The notes beneath the pieces were generated by a model. The model ran no database searches and was not told where the DNA came from. It saw nothing but the letters and a program-made list of their open reading frames with translations. Positions 31,753 through 41,037 of a DNA stretch of 64,000 nt are shown here, one piece after another. Source of the DNA: Paraflavitalea sp. CAU 1676 (GTDB taxonomy: Bacteria > Bacteroidota > Bacteroidia > Chitinophagales > Chitinophagaceae); contig NZ_JARHUJ010000001.1 in NCBI RefSeq assembly GCF_029223285.1, forward strand, positions 310,001 to 374,000, read 5' to 3'. Every line of letters begins with the position of its first letter. The first letter of the stretch is position 1. Position numbers and translations under genes: made by a program.

Positions 31753-32492
31753 GCCGCACGAGAATCATACCGGTCCTGTTATTAAAGAATGGCGGGTTGT
31801 ATAAGACCATCAAGTTCAAAAGCGCCACTTATGTTGGAGATCCCATCAATACTGTTAAGATCTTCAATGAAAAAGAGGCCGATGAATTGGTGGTGCTTGA
31901 CTTTAACGCCTCTGCCGAGAACAGGGCAATCGATCTTAAGAAAATAGCAGAGATTGCCGGTGAAGCATTTATGCCCATGGCTTACGGAGGTGGTATAAAG
32001 TCCATGGATGATGCCCGGAAGGTGTTTGATGCCGGTTATGAAAAGGTGGTGTTGAATTCGATATTGTTCGATAAGCCGGACATCATTGAAAGTATTGGTT
32101 CTGTTTATGGGGCACAAGCGATTGTGGCTGCTATCGATGTAAAGAAGAACTTTCTTGGAAAGTATAAAGTATATTCCCATTCTGGTACCAAAAGTACCGG
32201 GTATTCACCGGTTGAATGGGCGCGCAAACTGGAAGGGGCTGGGGCTGGCGAGATCCTTGTCAATTCCATTGACCAAGATGGTACGTGGGCTGGTTATAAT
32301 GTTGACCTGGTAGAGTCGATCGCACATCAGATCAACATACCGCTAATCGCCTGTGGCGGTGCGGGAAATACTGAGGATCTGAAAAATGCTGTTGCTGCCG
32401 GCGCTTCGGCAGTGGCAGCAGGAAGTATGTTCGTTTATCAGAAGAAAGGAATGGGTGTTTTAATCAGTTTTCCTACCGGGTTAAAGATCTGA
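31749..32492 (+). CDS. hisF: HisF-like subunit lacking catalytic Asp11
   Basis: A 247-residue beta-alpha barrel of the HisF type. In histidine-making HisF the first strand reads CLDVK with the catalytic Asp; here it is VLLLK, so the acid is replaced by Leu, while the second catalytic Asp (AAIDVK and NSIDQDGT region) is kept. The cyclase reaction is therefore probably lost and the barrel serves as an ammonia channel for the WbpG-like amidotransferase. Overlaps the hisH-like gene by 4 bp. Confidence 0.88.
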   Translation: MSRTRIIPVLLLKNGGLYKTIKFKSATYVGDPINTVKIFNEKEADELVVLDFNASAENRAIDLKKIAEIAGEAFMPMAYGGGIKSMDDARKVFDAGYEKVVLNSILFDKPDIIESIGSVYGAQAIVAAIDVKKNFLGKYKVYSHSGTKSTGYSPVEWARKLEGAGAGEILVNSIDQDGTWAGYNVDLVESIAHQINIPLIACGGAGNTEDLKNAVAAGASAVAAGSMFVYQKKGMGVLISFPTGLKI

Positions 32493-32496
32493 ATTA

Positions 32497-33513
32497 ATGA
32501 GTATGGATAATAAAAGATTGAAATTTGGTATCATTGGTTGCGGCAGGATCGCTCAGCGACATGCTGAACACATTCGCAAGTCGGGCGACCTGGTTGCCGT
32601 GTGTGATATCGTTTCCGAAAAGGCCGACGATCTGGCTAAGCTGCATGGTGCAAAGGCATATAGCAATACGGACGAGTTTTTGAAGGAACATCCCGAGATG
32701 GATGTTGTTGCTATTTGCTCTCCTAATGGATTACACGCCGAGCATTCTGTCAAAGCACTGAAAGCCGGTTTTCACGTTTTATGTGAAAAACCAATGGCCT
32801 TGAGTGTGCATGACTGCGGAGAAATGATCAACATGGCAGAAAAGGCCAACAGAAGGCTTTTTATCGTTAAACAAAACCGGTTCAATCCTCCAGTTGCAGC
32901 TGTCAAAAATCTGATTGAAGAGGGTAGACTGGGTAAAGTTTATAGTGTACAACTGAACTGCTTCTGGAACCGAAATGAAGCTTACTATAAGAACTCCTGG
33001 AAAGGGACAAAAAACATGGACGGTGGTACGCTGTATACACAGTTCAGTCACTTTGTTGACCTTTTGTACTGGTTGATCGGCGATGTAAAAACGGTTCATG
33101 CTTTTGGTGGTAACTATCATCATGAAAATATCATTGAGTTTGAGGACAGTGGTGTTATTTGTATGAAATTCTACAACGGCGTGATTGGTACAATCAATTA
33201 TACCGTGAATAGTTTCGACAAGAACATGGAGGGATCATTAACGATTTTTGGTGAAAAGGGCACGATCAAGATCGGCGGCCAGTACCTCAACGAACTGGAG
33301 TACCAGAAGATCGATGGTTATGAGATCAAAGATCTTCCCCCTGGCAATCCTCCCAACAATTATGGCCAATACCAGGGTTCCATGTCGAACCATGATAAGG
33401 TATATCAAAACCTCGTTGAAGTGCTGACCGGTAATGGCGTAATTGCCACCAATGGTTTTGAAGGGCTTAAAACGGTTGAAATTATTGACAAGATCTATTC
33501 TGCAATGCAATGA
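32497..33513 (+). CDS. Gfo/Idh/MocA oxidoreductase (WbpB-like)
   Basis: A 338-residue dehydrogenase with Rossmann motif KFGIIGCGRIAQRHAEHI, the CEKPMALS family signature near residue 95 and a C-terminal alpha/beta domain. In the Wbp pathway the equivalent enzyme oxidises C3 of UDP-GlcNAcA. The neighbours, an N-acetyltransferase (overlap 4 bp) and an aminotransferase, match the next two steps. Confidence 0.88.
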   Translation: MSMDNKRLKFGIIGCGRIAQRHAEHIRKSGDLVAVCDIVSEKADDLAKLHGAKAYSNTDEFLKEHPEMDVVAICSPNGLHAEHSVKALKAGFHVLCEKPMALSVHDCGEMINMAEKANRRLFIVKQNRFNPPVAAVKNLIEEGRLGKVYSVQLNCFWNRNEAYYKNSWKGTKNMDGGTLYTQFSHFVDLLYWLIGDVKTVHAFGGNYHHENIIEFEDSGVICMKFYNGVIGTINYTVNSFDKNMEGSLTIFGEKGTIKIGGQYLNELEYQKIDGYEIKDLPPGNPPNNYGQYQGSMSNHDKVYQNLVEVLTGNGVIATNGFEGLKTVEIIDKIYSAMQ

Positions 33514-33980
33514 GTAATAGTCCACAGCTATTTGAAAGCGGCATCCGTGCCGATGTAGTGTTTGGAGAACAGGTTAAGGTGGTAAATCCTGTTAACCTAT
33601 ACGGATGTTCCATCGGTAATCAGTGCTTTATTGGTCCTTTTGTGGAGATACAAAAGGATGTGGTGATCGGTGACCGTACCAAGATCCAATCGCACACATT
33701 TGTTTGTGAGCTGGTTACTATTGGCAGCGATTGCTTTATTGGCCATGGTGTTATGTTCATTAATGACCTTTTCAGTGGTGGAGGGCCGGCAAGGGGCGAT
33801 AAATCCAAATGGAAGAGCACCTCGATCGGCAATAATGTTTCCATTGGTTCCAATGCTACTATTTTGCCCATATCGATTTGCGATGGGGTTGTCATTGGTG
33901 CAGGATCGGTCGTTACGCGTGATATTACCGAACCGGGTGTTTACGTAGGTAACCCTGCCATTTTTCTCCGTAAAATTTAA
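33510..33980 (+). CDS. WbpD-like sugar N-acetyltransferase
   Basis: A 156-residue left-handed beta-helix protein (IGNQCFIGPFVEIQKDVVIGDRTKIQSHTFVC-type repeats, then IGNNVSIGSNATILP and VIGAGSVVTRD). Length and order match WbpD, which acetylates the C3 amino group made by WbpE. It overlaps the upstream oxidoreductase gene by 4 bp. Confidence 0.87.
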   Translation: MSNSPQLFESGIRADVVFGEQVKVVNPVNLYGCSIGNQCFIGPFVEIQKDVVIGDRTKIQSHTFVCELVTIGSDCFIGHGVMFINDLFSGGGPARGDKSKWKSTSIGNNVSIGSNATILPISICDGVVIGAGSVVTRDITEPGVYVGNPAIFLRKI

Positions 33981-34000
33981 CTATCTACAATTCCAATAAC

Positions 34001-35107
34001 ATGCAAATCCCATTTGTTGACCTTAAGAAGCAATATCATTCAATTAAGTCGGATATCGATACGGCCATTCAACGAGTGATAGAAGAAACGGCCTTTATTG
34101 GCGGTACTCATGTTAAGCAGTTTGAAAAAGCCTTTGCCGAACTCTATGGAGTGAAGTATTGTGTGGGTTGCGCCAATGGAACGGATGCCATTTACATCAT
34201 TCTTAAAATGTTGGGTATAGGACAAGGCGATGAAGTGATCACCACAGCCAGCAGCTGGATATCTACTTCAGAAACCATTGGCCAGACTGGCGCCAAGCCG
34301 GTATTTGTGGACATCGAGCCTGACTTTTATACGATCGATGCCAACAAGATCGAAGAGAAGATCACTTCCCGGACCAAAGCTATCATACCTGTTCACCTAT
34401 ATGGTCAGGTTGCAGACCTGGAAGCCCTGGCTAAGATCTGTGAGAAGCATAACCTTTACCTGATCGAGGATTGTGCTCAATCGCATTTCTCTCAGTTAAG
34501 CGGGCGCAATGCAGGTACCTGGGGTATTGCAGGTACGCTCAGCTTCTATCCGGGCAAAAACCTGGGGGCATACGGAGATGCCGGTGCGATCATTACCAAC
34601 GACGAAAAATTTGCCGAAAAATGCAGGATGTATGCGAACCATGGTGCGCTCATCAAGCATCAACATTATATCGAAGGTATCAATAGTCGACTCGACGGTC
34701 TTCAGGCCGCAATTTTGAATGCAAAGTTGCCCCATGTCCTTCAATGGACCGATCAGCGTATCGCCAATGCCGCTATCTATACTGAACTGTTGAAGGGGAT
34801 ACCTAATATTTCCCTTCCTGCCCAGCGACAAGGCTCGCGTCATACCTGGCACCTATATGTTATCAGGGCCGAAAAGCGAAACGAACTGGCCACCTGGCTG
34901 AAGGAACGTGGTATTGAAACAGCGGTTCATTATCCTACGCCTCTACCTTTTATGGCTCCCTACGAGTATCAGCGTGCTGCCCGTGAAGATTTCCCGATAG
35001 CTGCTGCTTACCAACAGGAGATACTCTCTCTTCCCATGTATCCGGAATTATCAAAGGATCAAATGCAATATGTGGCAGATGCTATCGCTGCTTTCTACCG
35101 GCAGTAA
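34001..35107 (+). CDS. DegT/DnrJ/EryC1/StrS aminotransferase (WbpE-like)
   Basis: A 368-residue PLP-dependent sugar aminotransferase. The PLP lysine is in LSFYPGKNLGAYGDAGAI near residue 185, with IEDCAQSHFS before it and the N-terminal IPFVDLKKQYHSIK. In the Wbp pathway it installs the C3 amino group with Glu as donor. With the two genes before it this predicts UDP-2,3-diacetamido-2,3-dideoxy-uronic acid; the UDP-GlcNAc 6-dehydrogenase (WbpA) for the first step is not in the window. Confidence 0.9.
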   Translation: MQIPFVDLKKQYHSIKSDIDTAIQRVIEETAFIGGTHVKQFEKAFAELYGVKYCVGCANGTDAIYIILKMLGIGQGDEVITTASSWISTSETIGQTGAKPVFVDIEPDFYTIDANKIEEKITSRTKAIIPVHLYGQVADLEALAKICEKHNLYLIEDCAQSHFSQLSGRNAGTWGIAGTLSFYPGKNLGAYGDAGAIITNDEKFAEKCRMYANHGALIKHQHYIEGINSRLDGLQAAILNAKLPHVLQWTDQRIANAAIYTELLKGIPNISLPAQRQGSRHTWHLYVIRAEKRNELATWLKERGIETAVHYPTPLPFMAPYEYQRAAREDFPIAAAYQQEILSLPMYPELSKDQMQYVADAIAAFYRQ

Positions 35108-35113
35108 ACAATT

Positions 35114-36271
35114 ATGAGTTTTACATTCAGTAATAAAGTAATCTACCTGCTGTCGCCCGAACGGTGGGGTGCTATGCGCATCTCAAAGCACCATTATGCT
35201 ATTGAGTTGGCGGAGAGAGGCAATACCGTTTATTTTATTGAGCCTCCGGATCTTTCGCACACAGGGATCACCGTTTCTCCATCAGGTGAGCATGATTCCT
35301 TGTTCATTGTCAAATATAAACCCCTATACAGGGGCAAGCGGTTTTTGCCAACTGTTGTTTACAGGTGGCTGCTGCAAGTGCAGATCAGGTCTCTTGAACG
35401 GGCGATCGGCCGGCAACCGAACGTTGTTTGGTGCTTCGATCCATACCGGTTTCTAAATCTCAAATGGTTCAGGGCATCTGTTACTATTTTTTTCGCTGCC
35501 GACCTGTTCAGTCATGCTGAGCTGCCGGAGGAAGCGTTGACTGCGGATATCTGCCTGGGCGTTTCGGACACTATCGTGGAGACATTGAAAAGAGGCGCCC
35601 GGAATGTCCATTTCGTCAATCACGGTTTGAATCGATTCTTCGTCCAGGCTGCCACAACCCAGTTAGAGCAATTGGCGAAGGCACCTGAAGGTGCCCAAAA
35701 GCCCATTACCGCCGGATATGTTGGCAACCTGCTGATGGAAGCACCTGATAGAGAAAGAATGCGGCAGGTAATTACCGCGCACCCCGACGTACGTTTTGTT
35801 TTTTGGGGGCAGTATGAAAAGGGTGGGAATATTGGCAGTTTTGAACATGAAGGGGTAACCTCTTTTGTCAAATTCCTGAAGGCACAACCGAATGTGGTGC
35901 TACGCGGTGCCGTACATCCTTCCGTGCTCAGTGAAGAGTGCAGGCAGGCCGATGTTTTTTGGATCTGCTGGCAGCTTAACCTGAACAAAATGTGGGACGG
36001 CTCCAATTCGCATAAAATATTGGAATACTTAAGCACTGGTAAACCAGTGGTTTCTCATTATATGTCTACCTACAAAGGAACGGGGCTGATCGATATGCTG
36101 GCTTCAAAAGATAATCAGGATTTCGCAGCCCTGTTTGCTCAGGTAATAAACCGTGTTAAAACCGGAGAACAAATCGACAAACAGCGGGAACGCATCCAGT
36201 TCTCCATTTCCAATGCTTACCAATCGCATATCTCGAACATTGAAAGCCTTGTACAAGGGCATCATTCATGA
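35114..36271 (+). CDS. Glycosyltransferase (GT-B fold)
   Basis: A 385-residue protein opening VIYLLSPERWGAMRISKHHYAIELAERG, with a donor-binding half containing TAGYVGNLLMEAPDRERM, VFWGQYE and the late SHKILEYLSTGKPVVSHY. Similar to GT1/GT4-type enzymes of polysaccharide clusters. Its stop overlaps the next glycosyltransferase gene by 4 bp. Confidence 0.8.
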   Translation: MSFTFSNKVIYLLSPERWGAMRISKHHYAIELAERGNTVYFIEPPDLSHTGITVSPSGEHDSLFIVKYKPLYRGKRFLPTVVYRWLLQVQIRSLERAIGRQPNVVWCFDPYRFLNLKWFRASVTIFFAADLFSHAELPEEALTADICLGVSDTIVETLKRGARNVHFVNHGLNRFFVQAATTQLEQLAKAPEGAQKPITAGYVGNLLMEAPDRERMRQVITAHPDVRFVFWGQYEKGGNIGSFEHEGVTSFVKFLKAQPNVVLRGAVHPSVLSEECRQADVFWICWQLNLNKMWDGSNSHKILEYLSTGKPVVSHYMSTYKGTGLIDMLASKDNQDFAALFAQVINRVKTGEQIDKQRERIQFSISNAYQSHISNIESLVQGHHS

Positions 36272-37470
36272 AGCATATTTTGTTCATCACCAGTACTAAC
36301 CTGGCCAGTAACCCCCGTTGTAGAAAAGAAGTAGAACTGGCCATTGAAAACGGATACCAGGTTTCGGTTATCGCTTTTCAGATGTCCAACTGGACCTGGG
36401 AAAAGGAACTGCAGATCAGGGAAAGTTTGCCAGCTGTTACTTTCTATTATATCCCTGCCGGCCGGTCTTCGTACCGGTTGTGGCTGGAATCGGTATTTTT
36501 TGAAAAGGCATGCGTGTGGCTAAACCGTATAGGTATCAAAACCACCCAAACGTTGGGTATTGGTGTTAACCGGAGAGCTGTGTTGATCCAAAAGCTTCTT
36601 AAAAGCAAGAACCTGCAACCGGATATTGCGATTGCTCATAATCCCGGCGCCTTTTGGCCTGCGATTTATCTCGCCAATAAGAAGATCCCTATTGGTATCG
36701 ATGTAGAGGATTACCATCCTGGCGAAGTCGGAGATCAGGTTTTGAGCGACATGCACAAGCTGCTTTTGCAGAAAGCTTTGCCAGCCGCCACTTATGTGTC
36801 TTTCGCTTCGGGACCAATAATGGATGAAACCGTTTCGCTGCTGAAGTCATCAAACGGGGTAACGCATTTTGTAATCAATAACCTTTTTAAAAAGAGGGAT
36901 TTTCCCTCCCCTGCAGAACAGGTGAACGATGGACCGCTTAGGATCGTTTGGTTTTCTCAAAACATCGATGCCGGAAGAGGACTCGAGCAGATTTTACCCA
37001 TCCTGGATAGGTTTACCGATAGGATCTCTGTGACTTTGATCGGAAACGCCGGAACTGCCTTCTGTGAGCAATTCGTTGCTCCCCGCAAACATATTAAGCT
37101 GGTAAATTCAATGTCGCAGGCCGAATTGAACAGCTGCATGAGTAATTATGATATTGGACTGGCGATCGAACCTGGAAAAGACCGGAACAATACGCTGGCC
37201 CTATCGAACAAGATCTGTACTTATTTCCAGGCTGGCATGTATATCATTGCCACCGAAACCATTGCGCAGGCTTCCTTTATAGAGTCATTTCCGGAACATG
37301 GTACGCTGATCGACCTGAAGATGGAGAATCTGGAACCTACCCTTGTACGCTTACTGGCCGGGGTGGTGCCATTGAGGAATGCGCGGCTTTCAAGATGGGA
37401 GGCAGCACAAGGGCAGTCGTGGGAGCATGAAAATCAAAAACTGCGGCTAGCATGGAGCAAAATGGCTTGA
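36268..37470 (+). CDS. Glycosyltransferase (GT-B fold)
   Basis: A 400-residue protein with the N-terminal ILFITSTNLASNPRCRKEVELA and a C-terminal donor half (RIVWFSQNIDAGRGLEQILPIL, LSNKICTYFQAGMYIIATET). The early region holds VEDYHPGEV, as in other exopolysaccharide GT4-like enzymes. It overlaps the gene before by 4 bp and the one after by 19 bp. Confidence 0.78.
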   Translation: MKHILFITSTNLASNPRCRKEVELAIENGYQVSVIAFQMSNWTWEKELQIRESLPAVTFYYIPAGRSSYRLWLESVFFEKACVWLNRIGIKTTQTLGIGVNRRAVLIQKLLKSKNLQPDIAIAHNPGAFWPAIYLANKKIPIGIDVEDYHPGEVGDQVLSDMHKLLLQKALPAATYVSFASGPIMDETVSLLKSSNGVTHFVINNLFKKRDFPSPAEQVNDGPLRIVWFSQNIDAGRGLEQILPILDRFTDRISVTLIGNAGTAFCEQFVAPRKHIKLVNSMSQAELNSCMSNYDIGLAIEPGKDRNNTLALSNKICTYFQAGMYIIATETIAQASFIESFPEHGTLIDLKMENLEPTLVRLLAGVVPLRNARLSRWEAAQGQSWEHENQKLRLAWSKMA

Positions 37471-38780
37471 AGAAGGTGAAACGCGTTTTAATCATATCTC
37501 CTCACTTTCCGCCGGTGAACAGCGCTGATATGCACAGGGTGCGCCAGTCGCTTGCCTATTTCAGGGAGCTGGGTTGGGAGCCGGTCGTTATCACGGTAGA
37601 TGAGCGATGCATAGAATCCTATAGTCTTGATCCATTATTGTTGCATACCTACCCGGCAGATATCGAAGTCCATAAAGTAAAGGCCTTTGATGTCAAGTAT
37701 ACACGGAAGCTTGGTCTGGGTAGTTTGTCCATGCGTTCCTATTTCCATATTAAGCGGAAAGGAGATGAATTGTTGAAGGGACGCAAATTTGATCTGGTAT
37801 ATTTCTCTACCACGGCCTTTCACGTAATGGCTTTGGGGCCAGGCTGGAAAAAAAAGTGGGGTGTTCCATTTATTCTTGATATTCAGGACCCATGGAGAAG
37901 CGATTTTTACCTGGACAAACCAAAGTCTGAACGCCCGCCTAAGTTTTTCATTTCCTATAATATCGATAAATACCTGGAAGGTAAAACTGTTCCCCGGGCA
38001 GATGGGATCATCAGCGTTTCTCAAGGATACTGCACTGTTTTTCAGCAGCGTTATGCCGGCATGAGCAATAAGAAGTTTCGGGTGATCCCCTTTGGCGTAT
38101 CGGAGGCGGACTTTTCTGTTATGGAGAAGTTTGTTCGTAAAGCCGATAAGGTGGAATTATCCAAGGATAAAATAAACCTGGTATATGTAGGGCGGGGTGG
38201 TCATGATATGAAGTTCGCCCTGGAAATCCTGTTTCGCGCAGTAGCGAAAGGTATGGCCAACAATCCTGAACTATTTTCGAATGTTCATCTTTGGTTTGTG
38301 GGTACCAGTTACGCCCCGGCAGGCCGGGGGCAAAAGACTATAGAACCATTGGCCCTGGAATTGGGCATTGGCAACAAGGTTACCGAAGTTACCGATCGTA
38401 TACCTTATTTCGAGACACTATACCTGCTGCGGAAGGCCGATCTATTGGTGGTTCCCGGCTCTGTAGATACTTCTTATACGGCATCAAAAATTTATCCTTA
38501 TATATTGGCACAGAAGCCATTGCTGGCTCTGTTTTACAAGGAAAGCAGCGTAGTGCAGGTATTGCAGACAGTAAGCCCGGAAAGCATCCTTGCTTTTGAT
38601 CATTTGCAATTTTCCCCGGATACCTACGTTGATGAATGCCTGACCTGGCTGAGTGCATACCTCCTGGGTGAAAAAAAATTGATTAATAACCTGGGAGCAT
38701 TCGCTCCTTACATGGCGAAGCAAAGAACCATAGAACAAGTTGATTTTTTCAATGAAGTAATCGATGAACCTCGGCCTTAA
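37452..38780 (+). CDS. Glycosyltransferase family 4-like
   Basis: A 442-residue GT-B enzyme with the opening VLIISPHFPPVNSADMHRVRQSLAYF typical of GT4 proteins that act on amino sugars, FILDIQDPWRSDF near residue 138, and VYVGRGGHDMKFALEI in the donor half. It overlaps both neighbours (19 bp and 17 bp). Confidence 0.82.
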   Translation: MEQNGLKKVKRVLIISPHFPPVNSADMHRVRQSLAYFRELGWEPVVITVDERCIESYSLDPLLLHTYPADIEVHKVKAFDVKYTRKLGLGSLSMRSYFHIKRKGDELLKGRKFDLVYFSTTAFHVMALGPGWKKKWGVPFILDIQDPWRSDFYLDKPKSERPPKFFISYNIDKYLEGKTVPRADGIISVSQGYCTVFQQRYAGMSNKKFRVIPFGVSEADFSVMEKFVRKADKVELSKDKINLVYVGRGGHDMKFALEILFRAVAKGMANNPELFSNVHLWFVGTSYAPAGRGQKTIEPLALELGIGNKVTEVTDRIPYFETLYLLRKADLLVVPGSVDTSYTASKIYPYILAQKPLLALFYKESSVVQVLQTVSPESILAFDHLQFSPDTYVDECLTWLSAYLLGEKKLINNLGAFAPYMAKQRTIEQVDFFNEVIDEPRP

Positions 38781-39810
38781 AAAACTAAACGCTCAAAAAG
38801 AGATTGCCTCTATAGACCTGTTGCGGGGAATTGCTTCCTGTATGGTATGTTTCTTTCATTTGGCTAAAGGCAATGAGCAGTTTTTGCCCGAAGGCAATAC
38901 GATGAGGCAGATAGGTTCCATAGGTTGGACCGGCGTCCAGGTTTTCTTTGTTATATCAGGATTCGTGATCCCCTATGCCATGTATATAAAACAGTATACA
39001 GCCGCCAGCATGGGTACTTTCCTCAAGAAAAGGATTATCCGTATCGAACCTCCTTATCTTATTTCAATCGTACTGGTGGTTTGCCTGAATTTTGTAAGTA
39101 CGCTATCTCCGTATTACAGGGGAGCACCTTTTTCCATAGATTGGGGCAATTTGCTAGGGCATGTAGCTTACCTGAACATTTTTACCGGTGATACCTGGCT
39201 GAATCCTGTTTACTGGACACTGGCGATCGAGTTCCAATATTATTTGCTGATTGCCTTTGCCTACAGCCTTATTGTGCACGAGCGACCATTGGTCCGTTAC
39301 CTGTTCTTTATCGCATTTGTGTCGCTATCATTTTTCCCCTGGCCCAGTGGACGCTTTCTATTCACATACGCACCTTTCTTCCTTTCGGGGATCTTATTCT
39401 TTCAATTCATTTGTGGCATTATTAAAGCCCGTGAGTTCTTTGTATTATTTGGTGCTACTTGCATTTTGCTAGGTTATCAGCAAACCCCCTGGTTCTCCTT
39501 TTTGGTCCTGGTTACCGTTGCAGCCATCAATTATGTAGACCGTGTACCTAAAGTTTTCAGGTTCCTTGGCCTGATCTCCTATTCGTTGTACCTGATCCAT
39601 GTGCCCATCGGCGGTCGGATTATTAATTTATGTGAGGCTCGTATTCAAAACGTTCACATCAGGGAGGCTATCGTTATCATTTCTTTCCTGGTGTGTATAG
39701 GTGCCAGCTACTTGTTTTACCGGGTGGTTGAAGTGTATTTCAAAAAATTATCGTCTTCGTTCGGATACCGGCGGAAAAATAATGTAGCGCCTGTTGTAAC
39801 AGAGGCGTGA
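38764..39810 (+). CDS. Acyltransferase 3 family membrane protein
   Basis: A 348-residue multi-pass OafA-like acyltransferase: IASIDLLRGIASCMVCFFHLAKG with its conserved His, GVQVFFVISGFVIPYAM, and KKRIIRIEPPYLISI. About ten helices. Likely O-acetylates the exopolysaccharide at the membrane. It overlaps the preceding gene by 17 bp. Confidence 0.9.
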   Translation: MNLGLKKLNAQKEIASIDLLRGIASCMVCFFHLAKGNEQFLPEGNTMRQIGSIGWTGVQVFFVISGFVIPYAMYIKQYTAASMGTFLKKRIIRIEPPYLISIVLVVCLNFVSTLSPYYRGAPFSIDWGNLLGHVAYLNIFTGDTWLNPVYWTLAIEFQYYLLIAFAYSLIVHERPLVRYLFFIAFVSLSFFPWPSGRFLFTYAPFFLSGILFFQFICGIIKAREFFVLFGATCILLGYQQTPWFSFLVLVTVAAINYVDRVPKVFRFLGLISYSLYLIHVPIGGRIINLCEARIQNVHIREAIVIISFLVCIGASYLFYRVVEVYFKKLSSSFGYRRKNNVAPVVTEA

Positions 39811-39868
39811 ACAGTTTGGATGACCAGAAAAGCGAAGTGCGGATTCTAATATTTCTTTATTCAGTTCC

Positions 39869-41020
39869 ATGAAGCGGCTTGCAATCATTACCACACACCC
39901 TATTCAATATAATGCTCCCTGGTTTGAACTACTGGCAAAATCTGACCTGGCGGTTAAGGTTTTTTACACCCAGGGGCCACCGTCTGATAATGGGAATTTC
40001 GACGAAGGATTTGGCCGCGTCATTAAATGGGATATTCCATTATTAGAAGGTTATGAATACACCTTTGTGAACAATGTGTCTGCCAACCCGGGTACAGGAC
40101 ATTTTAAAGGGATTATTAACCCAACATTGAATCAGGAAGTGACCGATTGGAAGCCTGACGCTATCCTGGTGATCGGGTGGAGTTTTGACAGCCATATTAA
40201 ATTGATGCGTCGCTTTCACAAGAAAGTGACTATTTTATTCAGGGGCGATTCCACTTTGCTTGATGAACGACCAGGATTTAAAAAGCAGCTTCGAAGGTTG
40301 TTCCTGAAGTGGGTGTACAGGCATATCGATGTAGCGCTTTATGCTGGAGCCAATAATAAAGCTTATTTCCAGGCTCATGGACTGAAGGAGAAGCAGCTTG
40401 TTTTTACTCCCCATGCTATCGATAATACCAGATTTTTCGATAAAGATGGGCAATATGCACGGCAGGCCAGTGAATGGCGTGCAAGCCTGGGGTTTCGTCC
40501 AGATGATATTGTCGTGTTGTTTGTAGGCAAATTAGAGTGGCGGAAAGATCCCCGCATTCTTACTGATTTAGCCAGAAAATTGACAAACCCCAAAGTCAAG
40601 ATACTGATGGTGGGCAACGGAGCTATGGAGCCAACCATAAAAAAAGAAGCAGGCGGGTTAGCCAACATTAAGTTTGTTGATTTTCAGAACCAAAGCATGA
40701 TGCCGGTCGTGTACCGGCTGGGGGATGTTTTCATTTTGCCATCAACGAGTGAAACCTGGGGACTGGCGCTTAACGAAGCAATGGCCTGCGGCTTACCTGT
40801 TATTGCAAGCGACAAGGTTGGGGCTGCCGTAGATTTGATCAAACCCGATGTAAATGGTTTTATTTTTGCTACCGGAAACCTTGATGATCTGCACAGCAAA
40901 CTGGAAAAGACCATTGAGGGGCATTCACTGAAGGCGATGGGGGCGAAGTCGGCTGAAATTATCAGGTCGTGGAGTTTCGAGCAGATCGTTGGATCTATTC
41001 GTTCTGTGGATGTAAATTGA
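39869..41020 (+). CDS. Glycosyltransferase family 4
   Basis: A 383-residue GT-B enzyme with AIITTHPIQYNAPWFELLAKS at the start, FRGDSTLLDERPG near residue 125, and the donor site VLFVGKLEWRKDPRILTDL through PSTSETWGLALNEAMACGLPVIAS. Donor sugar unknown. Confidence 0.9.
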   Translation: MKRLAIITTHPIQYNAPWFELLAKSDLAVKVFYTQGPPSDNGNFDEGFGRVIKWDIPLLEGYEYTFVNNVSANPGTGHFKGIINPTLNQEVTDWKPDAILVIGWSFDSHIKLMRRFHKKVTILFRGDSTLLDERPGFKKQLRRLFLKWVYRHIDVALYAGANNKAYFQAHGLKEKQLVFTPHAIDNTRFFDKDGQYARQASEWRASLGFRPDDIVVLFVGKLEWRKDPRILTDLARKLTNPKVKILMVGNGAMEPTIKKEAGGLANIKFVDFQNQSMMPVVYRLGDVFILPSTSETWGLALNEAMACGLPVIASDKVGAAVDLIKPDVNGFIFATGNLDDLHSKLEKTIEGHSLKAMGAKSAEIIRSWSFEQIVGSIRSVDVN

Positions 41021-41037
41021 TTTATTAGTTTCGCACC

